A DNA stretch of 59,831 nucleotides from Bacillota bacterium (lineage in GTDB: Bacteria > Bacillota > Clostridia > Christensenellales > Aristaeellaceae). Position 1 is the first letter of the stretch. Every line of letters begins with the position of its first letter. Below the pieces are notes generated by a model. The model was given only the letters and a program-made list of their open reading frames with translations, was not told where the DNA came from and did not search any database. The DNA is taken from the NCBI GenBank assembly GCA_023425025.1, contig JAFADG010000001.1, forward strand, positions 1 through 59,831, read 5' to 3'. Below, in pieces: positions 9,272 through 18,344 of this stretch. The position numbers were made by a program, and so were the translations under genes.

Positions 9272-10167
9272 CCAAACACCTCCGCGCCCTCCGCCTTTCC
9301 CGCGCTGAACAGGAAGGTTTTGATGCGGTCCTCGCAAAAGGCCTGCACCTTTCGGCCGGCTTTTTTCAGCCGGGCCGGGTCCAGCAGCACGGTCTCCCGG
9401 TTGGGCAGCCTGCCAACGCCCATGATTTCCTGAAAGATCAGCTCCAGGTCGGTGGCGATGTTCAGCTTGCAAATGCCGCCCTCACCGCCCATGCGGATCG
9501 CTTGCTCCACCGTGTGCTGGGGCAGGCCGGAGCCGCCGTGGAGCACCAGCGGAACAGCCGTCAGGCCGCGGATTTTTTGAATGCGGGTGAAATCCAGCGT
9601 GGGGTTTTTCACGGCATACACGCCATGGGCCGTGCCGACGCTGACGGCCAGGCTGTCGCAGCCGGTGCGCGCAACGAATTCCGCCGCCTGCTCCGGCACG
9701 GTATAGAGAGATTCATCCCCGCCCGTTTCCAGTTTGTCGGCGCCGCCAATGCTGCCCAGCTCCGCTTCCACCGCCACATCCCTTTCATGGGCATATTCCA
9801 CCACCTCGCGGGTGATGGCCATGTTCTCTTCAAAGGGGAGCTTGCTGCCGTCGATCATGACGGACTGGAAGCCCGCAGCGATGGCGCTCTTGATCACATC
9901 CATGTCATAGGTATGGTCCAGGTGCAATATCACGGGCACTTGGCTGCCTTCGGCCGCGGCATAAAAGGCGTCGGCGAATTCTTTGGGCGAAAGGTCGAAC
10001 CATTTCATTTCGTTGGAGGAAATCTGCACGATGACAGGGGATTTTTGCGCCTTGGCGGCCTCGATCACATAAGGGACCAGAATGGTGTTTCTGGGAGAAA
10101 AGCTGCCCAGGGCATAACCGCCCGCTTCCGCCAGGGCATATTGCCTGATAATATCATTTCTTTTCAC
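9247..10167 (-). CDS. Class II fructose/tagatose-bisphosphate aldolase-family protein
   Basis: This 306-residue zinc-dependent aldolase has LHLDHTYD near residue 85, with the metal-site His, VEAELGSIGG near 133, GTAHGVY near 180 and LHGGSG near 208, all in the expected order. It should split a phosphorylated keto sugar or sugar acid into two small pieces. The GTG at 10167 is chosen because a CAGGAG site lies 9 bases ahead; the ATG at 10188 has none. Its partner is probably the kinase that overlaps its 3' end. The natural substrate is not clear. Confidence 0.88.
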   Translation of the reverse strand: MKRNDIIRQYALAEAGGYALGSFSPRNTILVPYVIEAAKAQKSPVIVQISSNEMKWFDLSPKEFADAFYAAAEGSQVPVILHLDHTYDMDVIKSAIAAGFQSVMIDGSKLPFEENMAITREVVEYAHERDVAVEAELGSIGGADKLETGGDESLYTVPEQAAEFVARTGCDSLAVSVGTAHGVYAVKNPTLDFTRIQKIRGLTAVPLVLHGGSGLPQHTVEQAIRMGGEGGICKLNIATDLELIFQEIMGVGRLPNRETVLLDPARLKKAGRKVQAFCEDRIKTFLFSAGKAEGAEVFGCEKNVSA

Positions 10168-10234
10168 TTGGCTGCACTCCTGACACATAGTCTATCTATG
10201 AATACCGCCCCCGGGTGGGGACGATGGATTTGCA

Positions 10235-10891
10235 TCATTCAAACAGCGCCGCCAGGGCTTTCATGCCGCTTTCGGGGCTGGAGAGGAATTTCGCGCGGTC
10301 CGCTTCGGGCAGGGCTTCCGCCGCCCGGGCCATGGAGGCCTGGGCCAGCACGATCAGATCGTTTTTCGCGGCCAGTGCCTGCAAACTGCCTTTGAGCAGG
10401 GCGTCATATCCCGCGATATCGCCCCTGTTCAAAAGGGCGCCGGCGCCCTCGATCAAGCAGCTTTCCAGCCGCGCCGGGCTGTTTTGCTCCCTGATCTTCC
10501 GCTCGATCAGGTGAAGGGTGGGCGCAAGCGTAGAGGGCAGCGTGGCGCATACCGTTACGCGACCCGAAAAAGCGGCGGCCTTTTCTGCCATAGGCTCGTC
10601 AATGCGCAGAAAGGGGATCAAGAAGACGCCGCGCAGCTCTTCCACCAATTCCCCCACCGAGGAGCAGGCGCAAAGCATGGCGTCCGGCCTGCCAAGAGCC
10701 GCGGCCTGGGCAAGCGAAAAGAAGCGGCTTTTGACGGAGGGGGAGAGAAAGCCATCCCGGTTGATTTCCGGCAGCAGGCTGTCATCCAGATAGTTGCGTA
10801 TGGAAACGCCGGGCAGCTGCCGCTGGGCAAGCTGCCGAAGCGGCTCCAGGGTGGCGGGGGTGGTATGGATGAGCGCGGCGGTTTTTTGCAT
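10235..10891 (-). CDS. Asp/Glu/hydantoin racemase-superfamily protein
   Basis: This 218-residue protein has the superfamily pattern: an early LIHTTPATLEP segment, a CACSSVGE motif carrying the first catalytic Cys near residue 75, and a late DLIVLAQASMAR segment. The late segment normally carries the second catalytic Cys, and here it has none. It could therefore be a lyase or isomerase rather than a two-base racemase. AAAGGAG precedes the ATG. It lies in the same leftward operon as the aldolase and kinase and may handle an acid intermediate of that pathway. Confidence 0.72.
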   Translation of the reverse strand: MQKTAALIHTTPATLEPLRQLAQRQLPGVSIRNYLDDSLLPEINRDGFLSPSVKSRFFSLAQAAALGRPDAMLCACSSVGELVEELRGVFLIPFLRIDEPMAEKAAAFSGRVTVCATLPSTLAPTLHLIERKIREQNSPARLESCLIEGAGALLNRGDIAGYDALLKGSLQALAAKNDLIVLAQASMARAAEALPEADRAKFLSSPESGMKALAALFE

Positions 10892-10965
10892 ATGCGTTCT
10901 CCTTTGCCGGCAGCAGGCGGCCTCAATGCGGGGTTCATGGCCTTTTCATAGGCCGCGATACAAGA

Positions 10966-10997
10966 GGAGGGAGCTAACGGAATCGCTAACTCCCTCC
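10966..10997 (-). terminator. Hairpin between SBP and racemase genes
   Basis: GGAGGGAGCTAACG and CGCTAACTCCCTCC form a 14-bp stem with two imperfect positions and a 4-base loop. On the minus strand only a weak T tract follows. A stable hairpin after a binding-protein gene often lets the SBP message accumulate over its operon partners. Confidence 0.5.
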
Positions 10998-11036
10998 CGC
11001 GCTTTTCATGGGCTTATTAATCAAGGAACGGGTTCT

Positions 11037-12362
11037 TTACTCCCCGAAGATGAACTTTTCGCTTTCGATGGCGGCGTCGATCTTGGCGGCGGCATCGGAA
11101 AGCACCGTGGTGGGATCGGTAGCTTCGAAGGTCTTCATGATGGCATTGACGGCGTCATCCTTGAAGGAGGCGGCGTTGCGGCAGTAAATATGGTTGCGGG
11201 TGCCCTTGGTGAAGTTCATCAGGTCCAGCACCTCGGTCCAGCCCACAGAGGCGGCCATAACGGGATTCTCATTGGCGGCGATGGCGCACATCACGTCTTT
11301 TTGCTCCACGGCCCAGATGGCCGCGCCTTCGGTGGCCAGGAATTCCGCCAGCATGGTGGCTTCCTTGGGATGAGCGGTGCCATAGGGCACGGTGCATACG
11401 AAACCGCCGCCCCAGGCGCCGGTCTGGCCATCCACCGCGGAGGGGCCGGCCGGAAGGGCGAACACGCCGTAATCCACCTTGGCTTCGTCATTGTACGTGG
11501 CGATGGTGGCGATATAGTTGCAGGTCTGGCCCAGCATAGCCACCTTGCCGGAGAGGAACAGGTCCTGAGCGCCGCCGGCGTTGGCCGCGTCGGTAGCCTG
11601 CACCTTTTCCTTGCCGTAGCGGTCGGCGAACCACTTCATAAAGGTCAGGGCTTCCACGTTTTCCTTGGAGGCAAGGTTGACCTTATCGGGATTGGTGGTG
11701 TTGTCGAAGATGCCGTTGGAGCCGTTGGCCATGGCGATGGTGTCAAAGCCAAAGTTGCCCAGGGTGGGATAGAAGGCCAGCATGTAATTGGCGTCGCCGG
11801 TCATGGCTTCGTCCAATTTTAAGCAGACGTTCTGGAAATCTTCCCAGGTCTTGATCTCTTCAACCTTCACGCCGGCCTTTTCAAACATAGCCTTGTTGTA
11901 GTACACAAGCCGGGTATCGGTGTTGAAGGGAACAGCGTACACGCCGTCATTCCATTTCACCATGTCCCAATATTTTTCATAGAACTTGGCCTGGGTTTCG
12001 GGGGACAGATACTCGGTGATGTTGGCCGCCTGGTTGCGCATCGCCTTCACGGCCACGTCTTCAATGGCGGTGATGACCACGGAAGCGGGATTGCCGGCGG
12101 TGACGGAAGCGATCATCTTCGTTTCGATGTCGCCGAAGGGCACGTACACGTATTCCACCTGTACGCCCTGGTCCTTGTATTTTTCATTAAAGGCGGCCAC
12201 GATTTTTTCAATGGTGGGCCGGCGTTGTTCGCTGCCCCAGTGAGCCCAGAAGCGCAGGGTGATGACATCCTCCGCCAGGGCCGAGCTGACCGCGGACAGG
12301 GAGATGGCCGTCATGAGGACCAGGCAAAGCAGGACGGCTGTTAGGCGACGGGGTTTGTTCAT
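11037..12362 (-). CDS. Extracellular solute-binding protein, sugar ABC importer (family 1)
   Basis: This 441-residue exported protein has a signal sequence of about 30 residues: a basic start, a hydrophobic core and a SALA-E cleavage site. The mature part begins ITLRFWAHWGS and is a normal-length family 1 sugar-binding protein. No lipobox is seen. It is the first gene after a near-consensus promoter and is separated from the racemase gene by a hairpin. The only nearby permease pair without its own binding protein is at 17.5-19.8 kb, so this is its likely partner, although two mannosidase genes lie between. Confidence 0.9.
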   Translation of the reverse strand: MNKPRRLTAVLLCLVLMTAISLSAVSSALAEDVITLRFWAHWGSEQRRPTIEKIVAAFNEKYKDQGVQVEYVYVPFGDIETKMIASVTAGNPASVVITAIEDVAVKAMRNQAANITEYLSPETQAKFYEKYWDMVKWNDGVYAVPFNTDTRLVYYNKAMFEKAGVKVEEIKTWEDFQNVCLKLDEAMTGDANYMLAFYPTLGNFGFDTIAMANGSNGIFDNTTNPDKVNLASKENVEALTFMKWFADRYGKEKVQATDAANAGGAQDLFLSGKVAMLGQTCNYIATIATYNDEAKVDYGVFALPAGPSAVDGQTGAWGGGFVCTVPYGTAHPKEATMLAEFLATEGAAIWAVEQKDVMCAIAANENPVMAASVGWTEVLDLMNFTKGTRNHIYCRNAASFKDDAVNAIMKTFEATDPTTVLSDAAAKIDAAIESEKFIFGE

Positions 12363-12459
12363 GATTGTATCCTCCTTATTTTTATGTTCATGTGAAGCAG
12401 CAACTTAACACATTGAAACCACTCGCATGATGCTTTTTGCGCACGGCCTGATAGTTCCT

Positions 12460-12487
12460 ATTATACATTCAAAGGAATGGATGTCAA
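12460..12487 (-). promoter_or_regulatory. Strong sigma-A promoter of the SBP-racemase-aldolase-kinase-GH38 operon
   Basis: The minus strand reads TTGACA (12482-12487), 16 bases, then TATAAT (12460-12465): both boxes are perfect. The spacer holds CATTC-CTTT-GAATG, a 5-bp inverted repeat that could be a regulator site. It lies about 100 bases upstream of the binding-protein start, leaving a long 5' leader. Confidence 0.85.
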
Positions 12488-12589
12488 GACGAGTGTTTTA
12501 ATTTTATTCATATTTTTTCACTAATTTTCATTCACAAAGCAAACCAGTTAGAATGTCTGACGGAATATTTCAAAATTGGTAATATACCG

Positions 12590-14986
12590 TCAATCCAGTT
12601 CCAAAAGGTTCGTTGCACGGCATTCCCCTTGAGGACTTACGCGGACAGTCATCAATTGATGGGGCCCGCAGGCGACAGCATATTGTTTTCCACCGCAGAC
12701 GATGCTGCCCGCGCTTTGCGCGCCTGTCATGTTCTGCAGCCGGAAGACAAGGCCCCCCTCTTCCCCTTGTTTGACCAGGTGGATCATGACGCCCTCCAGC
12801 CCTTCCCTGGACAGGAAGGAAAACCGGCGCAGCGTCTCGCTCCCTTCGTGCCGGATGTCGCACAACACCTCCACGGGCCTGTGAAAGCGCTGGGCGGCAC
12901 GGACCCTGCCCAATCGGTCCATTTCATGGCCATGGGGCCAAAGCTGAAGGGAGAAGCGCTGCGGCCCCTGATCGGAAAAGGCGTAGTCACGGCCCGTTTG
13001 CGGCACCTCGCCGGAGCCGAAGGCGTGGATGGGGCTTCTTGATACAAGCACTTCGTAGAAATGGTCAAACACCCGGTAGCCATATTTGACCTCGTTGACA
13101 ATCAGCAAAGAACCGGCATCGCCAAGGAGGTCGCAGTACCGCTGGCAATGCCTCTCCCCCTGCAGGCTGTAGGGTCTTTCCTGCTCACTGTAGGGTCCTT
13201 CTGCAATGACGGTGGAAAACAGGTCTCCAAAGGGATAGCGCAGCGAGGTCATCGCAAACGTTTCATGATTGTCCAACTGCGCATCCAGCATAAAAAACGG
13301 GTCCTCCTTGGCAAGGGACCAGATCAGCGAGGCCTCGCTTTTGCCAAAGGCCAGGCGCGCCCGCAGGGAGGTGCGGACATTCCCCTCCTCGATAACAGCC
13401 AAGTCCACAAGCTTGTAGGTTCCAAGGCAAGGCCCGATTTCCCCCTTGGCGCCCCAGGTATCCCGCCGGTCTTCATACACGGCAAGGGAAGCAGGCCCGT
13501 TCAGCAGCTCCCGGCCGCTTTGCTTGTTGAAAAGCCGCCTGGGGCAGCCGGTTGCATCATCGAACGCTATTCTGATAAACCGGTTTTCCAGCACGTGCTT
13601 TTCGCAGGCCATGCTTTCCATGGAGATTTGGGCGGCCTCCGGGATCATGCGGTATACCGCATAGCCAAGGGCCGGCACGATGGCCCGGAATACCAGATGC
13701 TTTCTGGCCTCAGGGGAAACAAGGTCCCTTGTGGAAAAATCATAGGGGATTTCCTCCCCCTCGGCGTTTTTCAGCCGCAGGGGGTGCTTGCTGCGCCAGT
13801 AGATGTCCGCGTCCACCACGCCCTCAAAGGGCGAATCGCAGGTGTTTACCAGCAAAAGGGGTGCGCCATCCCCCCTTGTATCCACCGCGGCGGACACCGC
13901 CTGCAGCGCGCCGCCGATCACCTCCCGGCCGATGGACAGGCAGCGGCGCATGTCGTCACAGGCGTCGTCCCTGGCCTCTTTTCTGGCCGTTCCCGCCATG
14001 GTATCGTGAAACTGCTGAAACAACAGCAGTTGCCACGCCTCCCTAAGCTCGCGTGCCGGGTAGGTAAAGCCCAGCTCCACGGCCAGGGCCGACAGGGTTT
14101 CCGCTTTTGCCAAAAGCTCCTCCGACAGGCGGCACAGGCGCTTGATTTCGCTGTCTGCGGTGTAGCAGCCGGGGAAACAGCCCTCCAATTCCCCCCGGTA
14201 TACGGGAAGTGGCTGTGCCTGAACTTCCTGAAAAAACGCGTCCAGGCTGCCATTTTCCATGGAAAGCCCGGGGTTCTCCTTTTTCAGCTCCCGGATCGCC
14301 TTGATGTTTTCGATGGTGGGGCCGCCGCCATGGTTGCCAACGCCGTAAAAGACAGGCATGCTTGTTATCTGGTGCTCCCCCATGGCCGCCAGGCTTTGGG
14401 TCAGGTTGTCCACGATGGAGCGCTTTGTCCAGGCGCAGTATTCCCCCTGGATTTGCAGGGCCTTCACCCCGGAGCCCTCCTCGTCCTCCCACAAAAACAG
14501 GGGCGAGGGAAGCTGTATTTCATTGGGCTGGGGCCGCATGAAGACAAAGCCTTGAAGGTTTTGCCCGCGAAAGATTTTCGCAAGGCCGGCGCTGTGGCCA
14601 AAGGAATCCACCAAATACGCGGTTTCGGCCGTCTTGCCGAAGGCTTCCCGGAAAAAGCGCTGGCCGTACAGGCCCTGCCGAACCATGCTTTCCCCACCGG
14701 GGATGTTCATGTCCGGCTCCACCCACCAGCCGCCGGCCAGGTGCCATCGGCCCTCCCTGACCCTTTCCGAGATTATTGCAAAGACTGCCGGGCAGTATTT
14801 TTGCAGCCACGCGTAAAAAGCGGCGGAGCTGCCGGTAAACTGAAACTCTTCAAATTCTTCCATACGGTCCAGCACCGAGGAGAAGGTGGCCTTGACCTCC
14901 TGCAGCCCTTCCCGATCCCGCCAGAGCCATACCGGGTCGATATGGGAATTGCCGATCATGATCACGCAAGCTTTTTCATTCCGCAT
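12590..14986 (-). CDS. GH38 alpha-mannosidase-type enzyme
   Basis: This 798-residue glycosidase begins with the GH38 zinc motif GNSHIDPVWLW (residues 12-22). It also carries VDSFGHSAG near residue 148, the nucleophile region, GNHGGGPT near 220 and QQFHDTMAGTA near 330, which supplies another metal ligand. Length and layout resemble cytoplasmic MngB-type mannosidases, which act on mannosides or mannosyl-glycerate derivatives. No export signal is present. An ATG with GGAGATGAG ahead overlaps the previous GH38 gene by 11 bases. It and that gene look like diverged duplicates with different side-chain-binding segments. Confidence 0.9.
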   Translation of the reverse strand: MRNEKACVIMIGNSHIDPVWLWRDREGLQEVKATFSSVLDRMEEFEEFQFTGSSAAFYAWLQKYCPAVFAIISERVREGRWHLAGGWWVEPDMNIPGGESMVRQGLYGQRFFREAFGKTAETAYLVDSFGHSAGLAKIFRGQNLQGFVFMRPQPNEIQLPSPLFLWEDEEGSGVKALQIQGEYCAWTKRSIVDNLTQSLAAMGEHQITSMPVFYGVGNHGGGPTIENIKAIRELKKENPGLSMENGSLDAFFQEVQAQPLPVYRGELEGCFPGCYTADSEIKRLCRLSEELLAKAETLSALAVELGFTYPARELREAWQLLLFQQFHDTMAGTARKEARDDACDDMRRCLSIGREVIGGALQAVSAAVDTRGDGAPLLLVNTCDSPFEGVVDADIYWRSKHPLRLKNAEGEEIPYDFSTRDLVSPEARKHLVFRAIVPALGYAVYRMIPEAAQISMESMACEKHVLENRFIRIAFDDATGCPRRLFNKQSGRELLNGPASLAVYEDRRDTWGAKGEIGPCLGTYKLVDLAVIEEGNVRTSLRARLAFGKSEASLIWSLAKEDPFFMLDAQLDNHETFAMTSLRYPFGDLFSTVIAEGPYSEQERPYSLQGERHCQRYCDLLGDAGSLLIVNEVKYGYRVFDHFYEVLVSRSPIHAFGSGEVPQTGRDYAFSDQGPQRFSLQLWPHGHEMDRLGRVRAAQRFHRPVEVLCDIRHEGSETLRRFSFLSREGLEGVMIHLVKQGEEGGLVFRLQNMTGAQSAGSIVCGGKQYAVACGPHQLMTVRVSPQGECRATNLLELD

Positions 14987-17417
14987 AAGTGCTCATCTCC
15001 AGCATGTTGACGACTTTCAATTTCCCATGCGAAAGCAGCAGCGTTTGAATTTCATACGCCGCCAGGGAAACGGGATGCGCATTGTCCGCGATCAAAATAT
15101 GCGTGCTTGTCGGGATGCCTTCCGTCTCATACAGCCTGATCACAAGCCCTTCGCCATCCTCCCATTTTTTCAGGGCCCCCAGGCGGATGTTCTGCGCGCC
15201 CAGGCGCAAAAAGCTATGCAGCGCCCGCGCATCCAGGACGCCCGGATGAAAGGTATCCATCAGGCAGACGGGCGGGCAATGGAGGCGGTCGGCAAGCGCC
15301 GCCATTGCCCAGTTTGGAGAGGAAACGCCATGGGGCTGTAAAAGGAAGGTAAAGCTGTGCTCGCCAAGATCGGTATACTCATAGGTATCATACGCGTGCT
15401 GCCATCCCACGCAGGTGCCTTGGGCAAAGATGGCGCTGCGCAGAAGGGTGAGCTGCAACTCATTTTCATCAAAGGAAAAGCCGTATATGCCATCGTTCGC
15501 GACGGTCAGTCCGGCTCCCAAAGAATCCCGCGCGTCCACAAACCGGTGCATAAAGTACTCTTTTCCGGCTGCGGACCGCTCCATCACCCCGTAGGGGGAC
15601 TCCGCGACGGTATTCGCAATCGGGGCGCTGAGCGGGAAGTGGAGCCTCAGCTGCTTCCATGGACCGTCCCAGATGGCTTTTACAGACATGCGCAGGAACG
15701 CGCCGCCGCTGTCCAGGGTATACAATATCTCCAGCCGGCATACGCTCAGGCGCTTGCGCACCCGGATGGTTTGACGGAGCCTTCCGCGCTCCACAACAGT
15801 TGCTTCTTCCAGCACCGGTTTTTCCAACGCCGGCCCGAAGGCGCGGCCTTCGCCGGCGTGGCCCCAGCTGTCGCGCTCGTCCTCAAAGATATGAAACGCC
15901 GCCCCGCCAGTAAGCACCTGGCAGCCCGTTTTCTTGTCATGAAGGCAGCAAAGGTCGCCCTCCGCGTTCCATTTAGCCAGCAGCCATTCATTTTCCAGGC
16001 ATAGCTCCCCCGCCTCGTGGGAAGGCGCCGGGTCAAAGGAAGGCGCCTTGGCGCGGGCCCGCAAAACGCGCACGCCAAAGGGCGGCAGATCACAGCGAAA
16101 CAGCACCCGGCGGCGTCCGCCCAAACGGTACCACATCATGGTGCAGGACTGCTTGGTCCGCTGGTATTCAATCTCCCGGCCCTGCTCATCGCACAGCGTC
16201 AGCGGGTCGTTGCAGAACCAGTTCAGCTCCGTATCCACCACCCCGTCAAAGGGCAGCGGGCTGTCGTTGATCAAGAGGATGGGCAGGCCATCCCCCCGGG
16301 TATCCAGCGCGGCTGCCAGGCGCTGCACCGCCATTTGGCTTGCCTCTTCCGCCTGGGCCGTCACGCCCAGCACATCAAACAGCGCGTTATCCCTGGCCGG
16401 GCGGATAGACGTGCCCCCCAGCGTATCGTGAAACTGGCAGAACAGCAGCCGCCGCCACAAGGGCTCCAGCTGGGAAAAGCGGCTGTTGCAGCCGTCTCCC
16501 GCCAGGGCAGCCATGGAAAACAGCCGCTCCGCCCGCAAAAGCGCCGCCTCCGCCCTGCGCACCGCCTGCTTGTAAGGGTGGTCGACGCTGTAGCAGCCTG
16601 TATTGACATCTTCCAGATAGGCGGATAGCGGCGGGAGCGAAACATCCTTCACCTGCTCAAAAAAGGCTTTCAGGGTGGAAAAACACAGCTCCGCCTGGGG
16701 GTACTCCCCCCCAAGGGTGCGGATGGCTTCGATATTGGCAATGGTAGGCCCGCCGCCATGGTTGCCCACCCCATAAAAGCAGGGCAGCGCGGGATAGGGC
16801 GCGAGCTGACCAAGGGTGGTCTCTATGTTCTCCCGGGTGGATTCCGTAAACCAGCAGGTGTATTCCGCCGGGAGGCTCAGCGCCGTGACGCCGCTCCCGT
16901 CGGGGGATCGCCAGGAGATGAGCGGAACGGGATTGTCCATATACTTCCCGTCGGACCTTGTAAGGGACGGGCGCATGAACAGGTATTTGTCCATGCCGCA
17001 TCCCCGCAAAATCTGCGGCAGCATGGGGTTATGGCCGAAGGAATCCACATTGGAGCCGATATCGGCGAGTATGCCGAAGGTCTTTAGCAAATAGCGCTGC
17101 CCGTAAAGCCCCTGGCGGACAAAGGCCTCCCCGCAGGGCAGGTTACAGTCCGGCTCCACCCACCAGCCGCCGGTGATTTCAAACCGGCCTTCCTCAACCC
17201 GCGCCCGGATGGCGGAAAGCAGCTCATTCGCCGCTTCCTCCAAAAAAGCAAAGAAGGCGGCAGAGGTGCAGGTAAAGCAAAAATCGGGATACTCCTGCAT
17301 GCGGGCAAGGGCGGAAGCAAAGGTGGCCTTCACTTCCTGCATCCCCTCTTCCCTTGACCAGAACCAGACCGGATCGATGTGGGAATTACCGATCATGTGC
17401 AGCGCTTTTCGTTCCAT
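14976..17417 (-). CDS. GH38 alpha-mannosidase-type enzyme
   Basis: This 813-residue GH38 enzyme has HMIGNSHIDPVWFW at residues 7-20, VDSFGHNPM near 150, GNHGGGPT near 224 and QFHDTLGGTS near 333. It is a full-length cytoplasmic glycosidase, paralogous to the next gene downstream. The open frame can be read back to a TTG at 17456, but the ATG at 17417 has CAGGAG eight bases ahead and gives a family-like N-terminus. It follows two ABC permease genes in one leftward operon, which suggests it works on the imported sugar. Confidence 0.9.
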   Translation of the reverse strand: MERKALHMIGNSHIDPVWFWSREEGMQEVKATFASALARMQEYPDFCFTCTSAAFFAFLEEAANELLSAIRARVEEGRFEITGGWWVEPDCNLPCGEAFVRQGLYGQRYLLKTFGILADIGSNVDSFGHNPMLPQILRGCGMDKYLFMRPSLTRSDGKYMDNPVPLISWRSPDGSGVTALSLPAEYTCWFTESTRENIETTLGQLAPYPALPCFYGVGNHGGGPTIANIEAIRTLGGEYPQAELCFSTLKAFFEQVKDVSLPPLSAYLEDVNTGCYSVDHPYKQAVRRAEAALLRAERLFSMAALAGDGCNSRFSQLEPLWRRLLFCQFHDTLGGTSIRPARDNALFDVLGVTAQAEEASQMAVQRLAAALDTRGDGLPILLINDSPLPFDGVVDTELNWFCNDPLTLCDEQGREIEYQRTKQSCTMMWYRLGGRRRVLFRCDLPPFGVRVLRARAKAPSFDPAPSHEAGELCLENEWLLAKWNAEGDLCCLHDKKTGCQVLTGGAAFHIFEDERDSWGHAGEGRAFGPALEKPVLEEATVVERGRLRQTIRVRKRLSVCRLEILYTLDSGGAFLRMSVKAIWDGPWKQLRLHFPLSAPIANTVAESPYGVMERSAAGKEYFMHRFVDARDSLGAGLTVANDGIYGFSFDENELQLTLLRSAIFAQGTCVGWQHAYDTYEYTDLGEHSFTFLLQPHGVSSPNWAMAALADRLHCPPVCLMDTFHPGVLDARALHSFLRLGAQNIRLGALKKWEDGEGLVIRLYETEGIPTSTHILIADNAHPVSLAAYEIQTLLLSHGKLKVVNMLEMSTYAE

Positions 17418-17459
17418 GGCCGTCTCCTGAAAAAAAGATTGGGGCTTGCCGGGCAAAGA

Positions 17460-18344
17460 TCAGCCTTTGAGCCCGCCGGCAGCGACGCCCTGAATGATAT
17501 ATTTTTGCAGGCAGGCGTACACGATCACCGTTGGCAGCAGCACCAGCAGGGACGCGGCCATGAATTTCTGCCATTCCACGCCGGCCGTGCCCCGGAAGGA
17601 GCGGAGCCCCAGCTGCAGCGTATACATGCTTTCCTTGTCCAGGTACAGCATGGGGCTGAAGTAATCGTTCCACTTGGCGTTGAACTCAAACACCGCAATG
17701 GTGGTGATGATGGGCTTGGACATGGGCAGCACGATGCGGGCAAAAATGTTCAGCTCGCTGGCGCCCTCAATTTTGGCGGCCTCGTTGTATGCCATGGGGA
17801 TGGTCAAAAAGAATTGCCGCAAAAGGAAGATATAATAGGCGCTGGCGCCAAAGGCCGGCACGATCAGCGGCAGATAGGTGCCGACCCAGCCGAAGCTGGA
17901 AAACATGACGTATGTGGGGATCATGGTGACCATGCCGGGGATCATCATGGTGCCCAGCACGCAAAGGAAAATCACATCCCGGCCCTTGAAGCGGATTTTG
18001 GCAAACCCGTAGGCCACCAGCGAATTGGACAGGAGGGTGCCTATCAGGCAGGAAAGGGTGATGAAAACGGAGTTTTTCAGGTAGGTGCCGAAGGGTCCCG
18101 ACTGCCACGCCTTGTAGAAGTTGTCAAACTGCCAGTGCATGGGGATGAAGGAGGGGTTGACCATCACTTCGGCATCGCTTTTTAGGGAGGTGGACAGCAT
18201 CCATACCAAGGGGATCAGCACCACAATGGCACCGGCGAAGAGGGCAAGGGTGGCAAGCAGGCGCGCTATGGCCGCCCGCCTGCGCTTTGACTCCCTGAAG
18301 CTTGCCGTTTTCACGCCGGCCGCCTTCTTTACGCTCAGGTTCAT
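17460..18344 (-). CDS. Sugar ABC transporter permease, MalG type
   Basis: This 294-residue membrane protein has six predicted helices and an EAA loop (YNEAAKIEGASELNIFARI) near residue 190. It overlaps the upstream permease by 4 bases, so the two subunits are co-translated. Its likely binding protein is the one at 11.0-12.4 kb. No ATPase subunit is in the window. Confidence 0.92.
   Translation of the reverse strand: MNLSVKKAAGVKTASFRESKRRRAAIARLLATLALFAGAIVVLIPLVWMLSTSLKSDAEVMVNPSFIPMHWQFDNFYKAWQSGPFGTYLKNSVFITLSCLIGTLLSNSLVAYGFAKIRFKGRDVIFLCVLGTMMIPGMVTMIPTYVMFSSFGWVGTYLPLIVPAFGASAYYIFLLRQFFLTIPMAYNEAAKIEGASELNIFARIVLPMSKPIITTIAVFEFNAKWNDYFSPMLYLDKESMYTLQLGLRSFRGTAGVEWQKFMAASLLVLLPTVIVYACLQKYIIQGVAAGGLKG

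Noticed and set aside
13061..15010. 649-codon open frame on the plus strand
   Set aside because: It is opposite a GH38 gene that has all its catalytic motifs, and shows no motif or ribosome site of its own.
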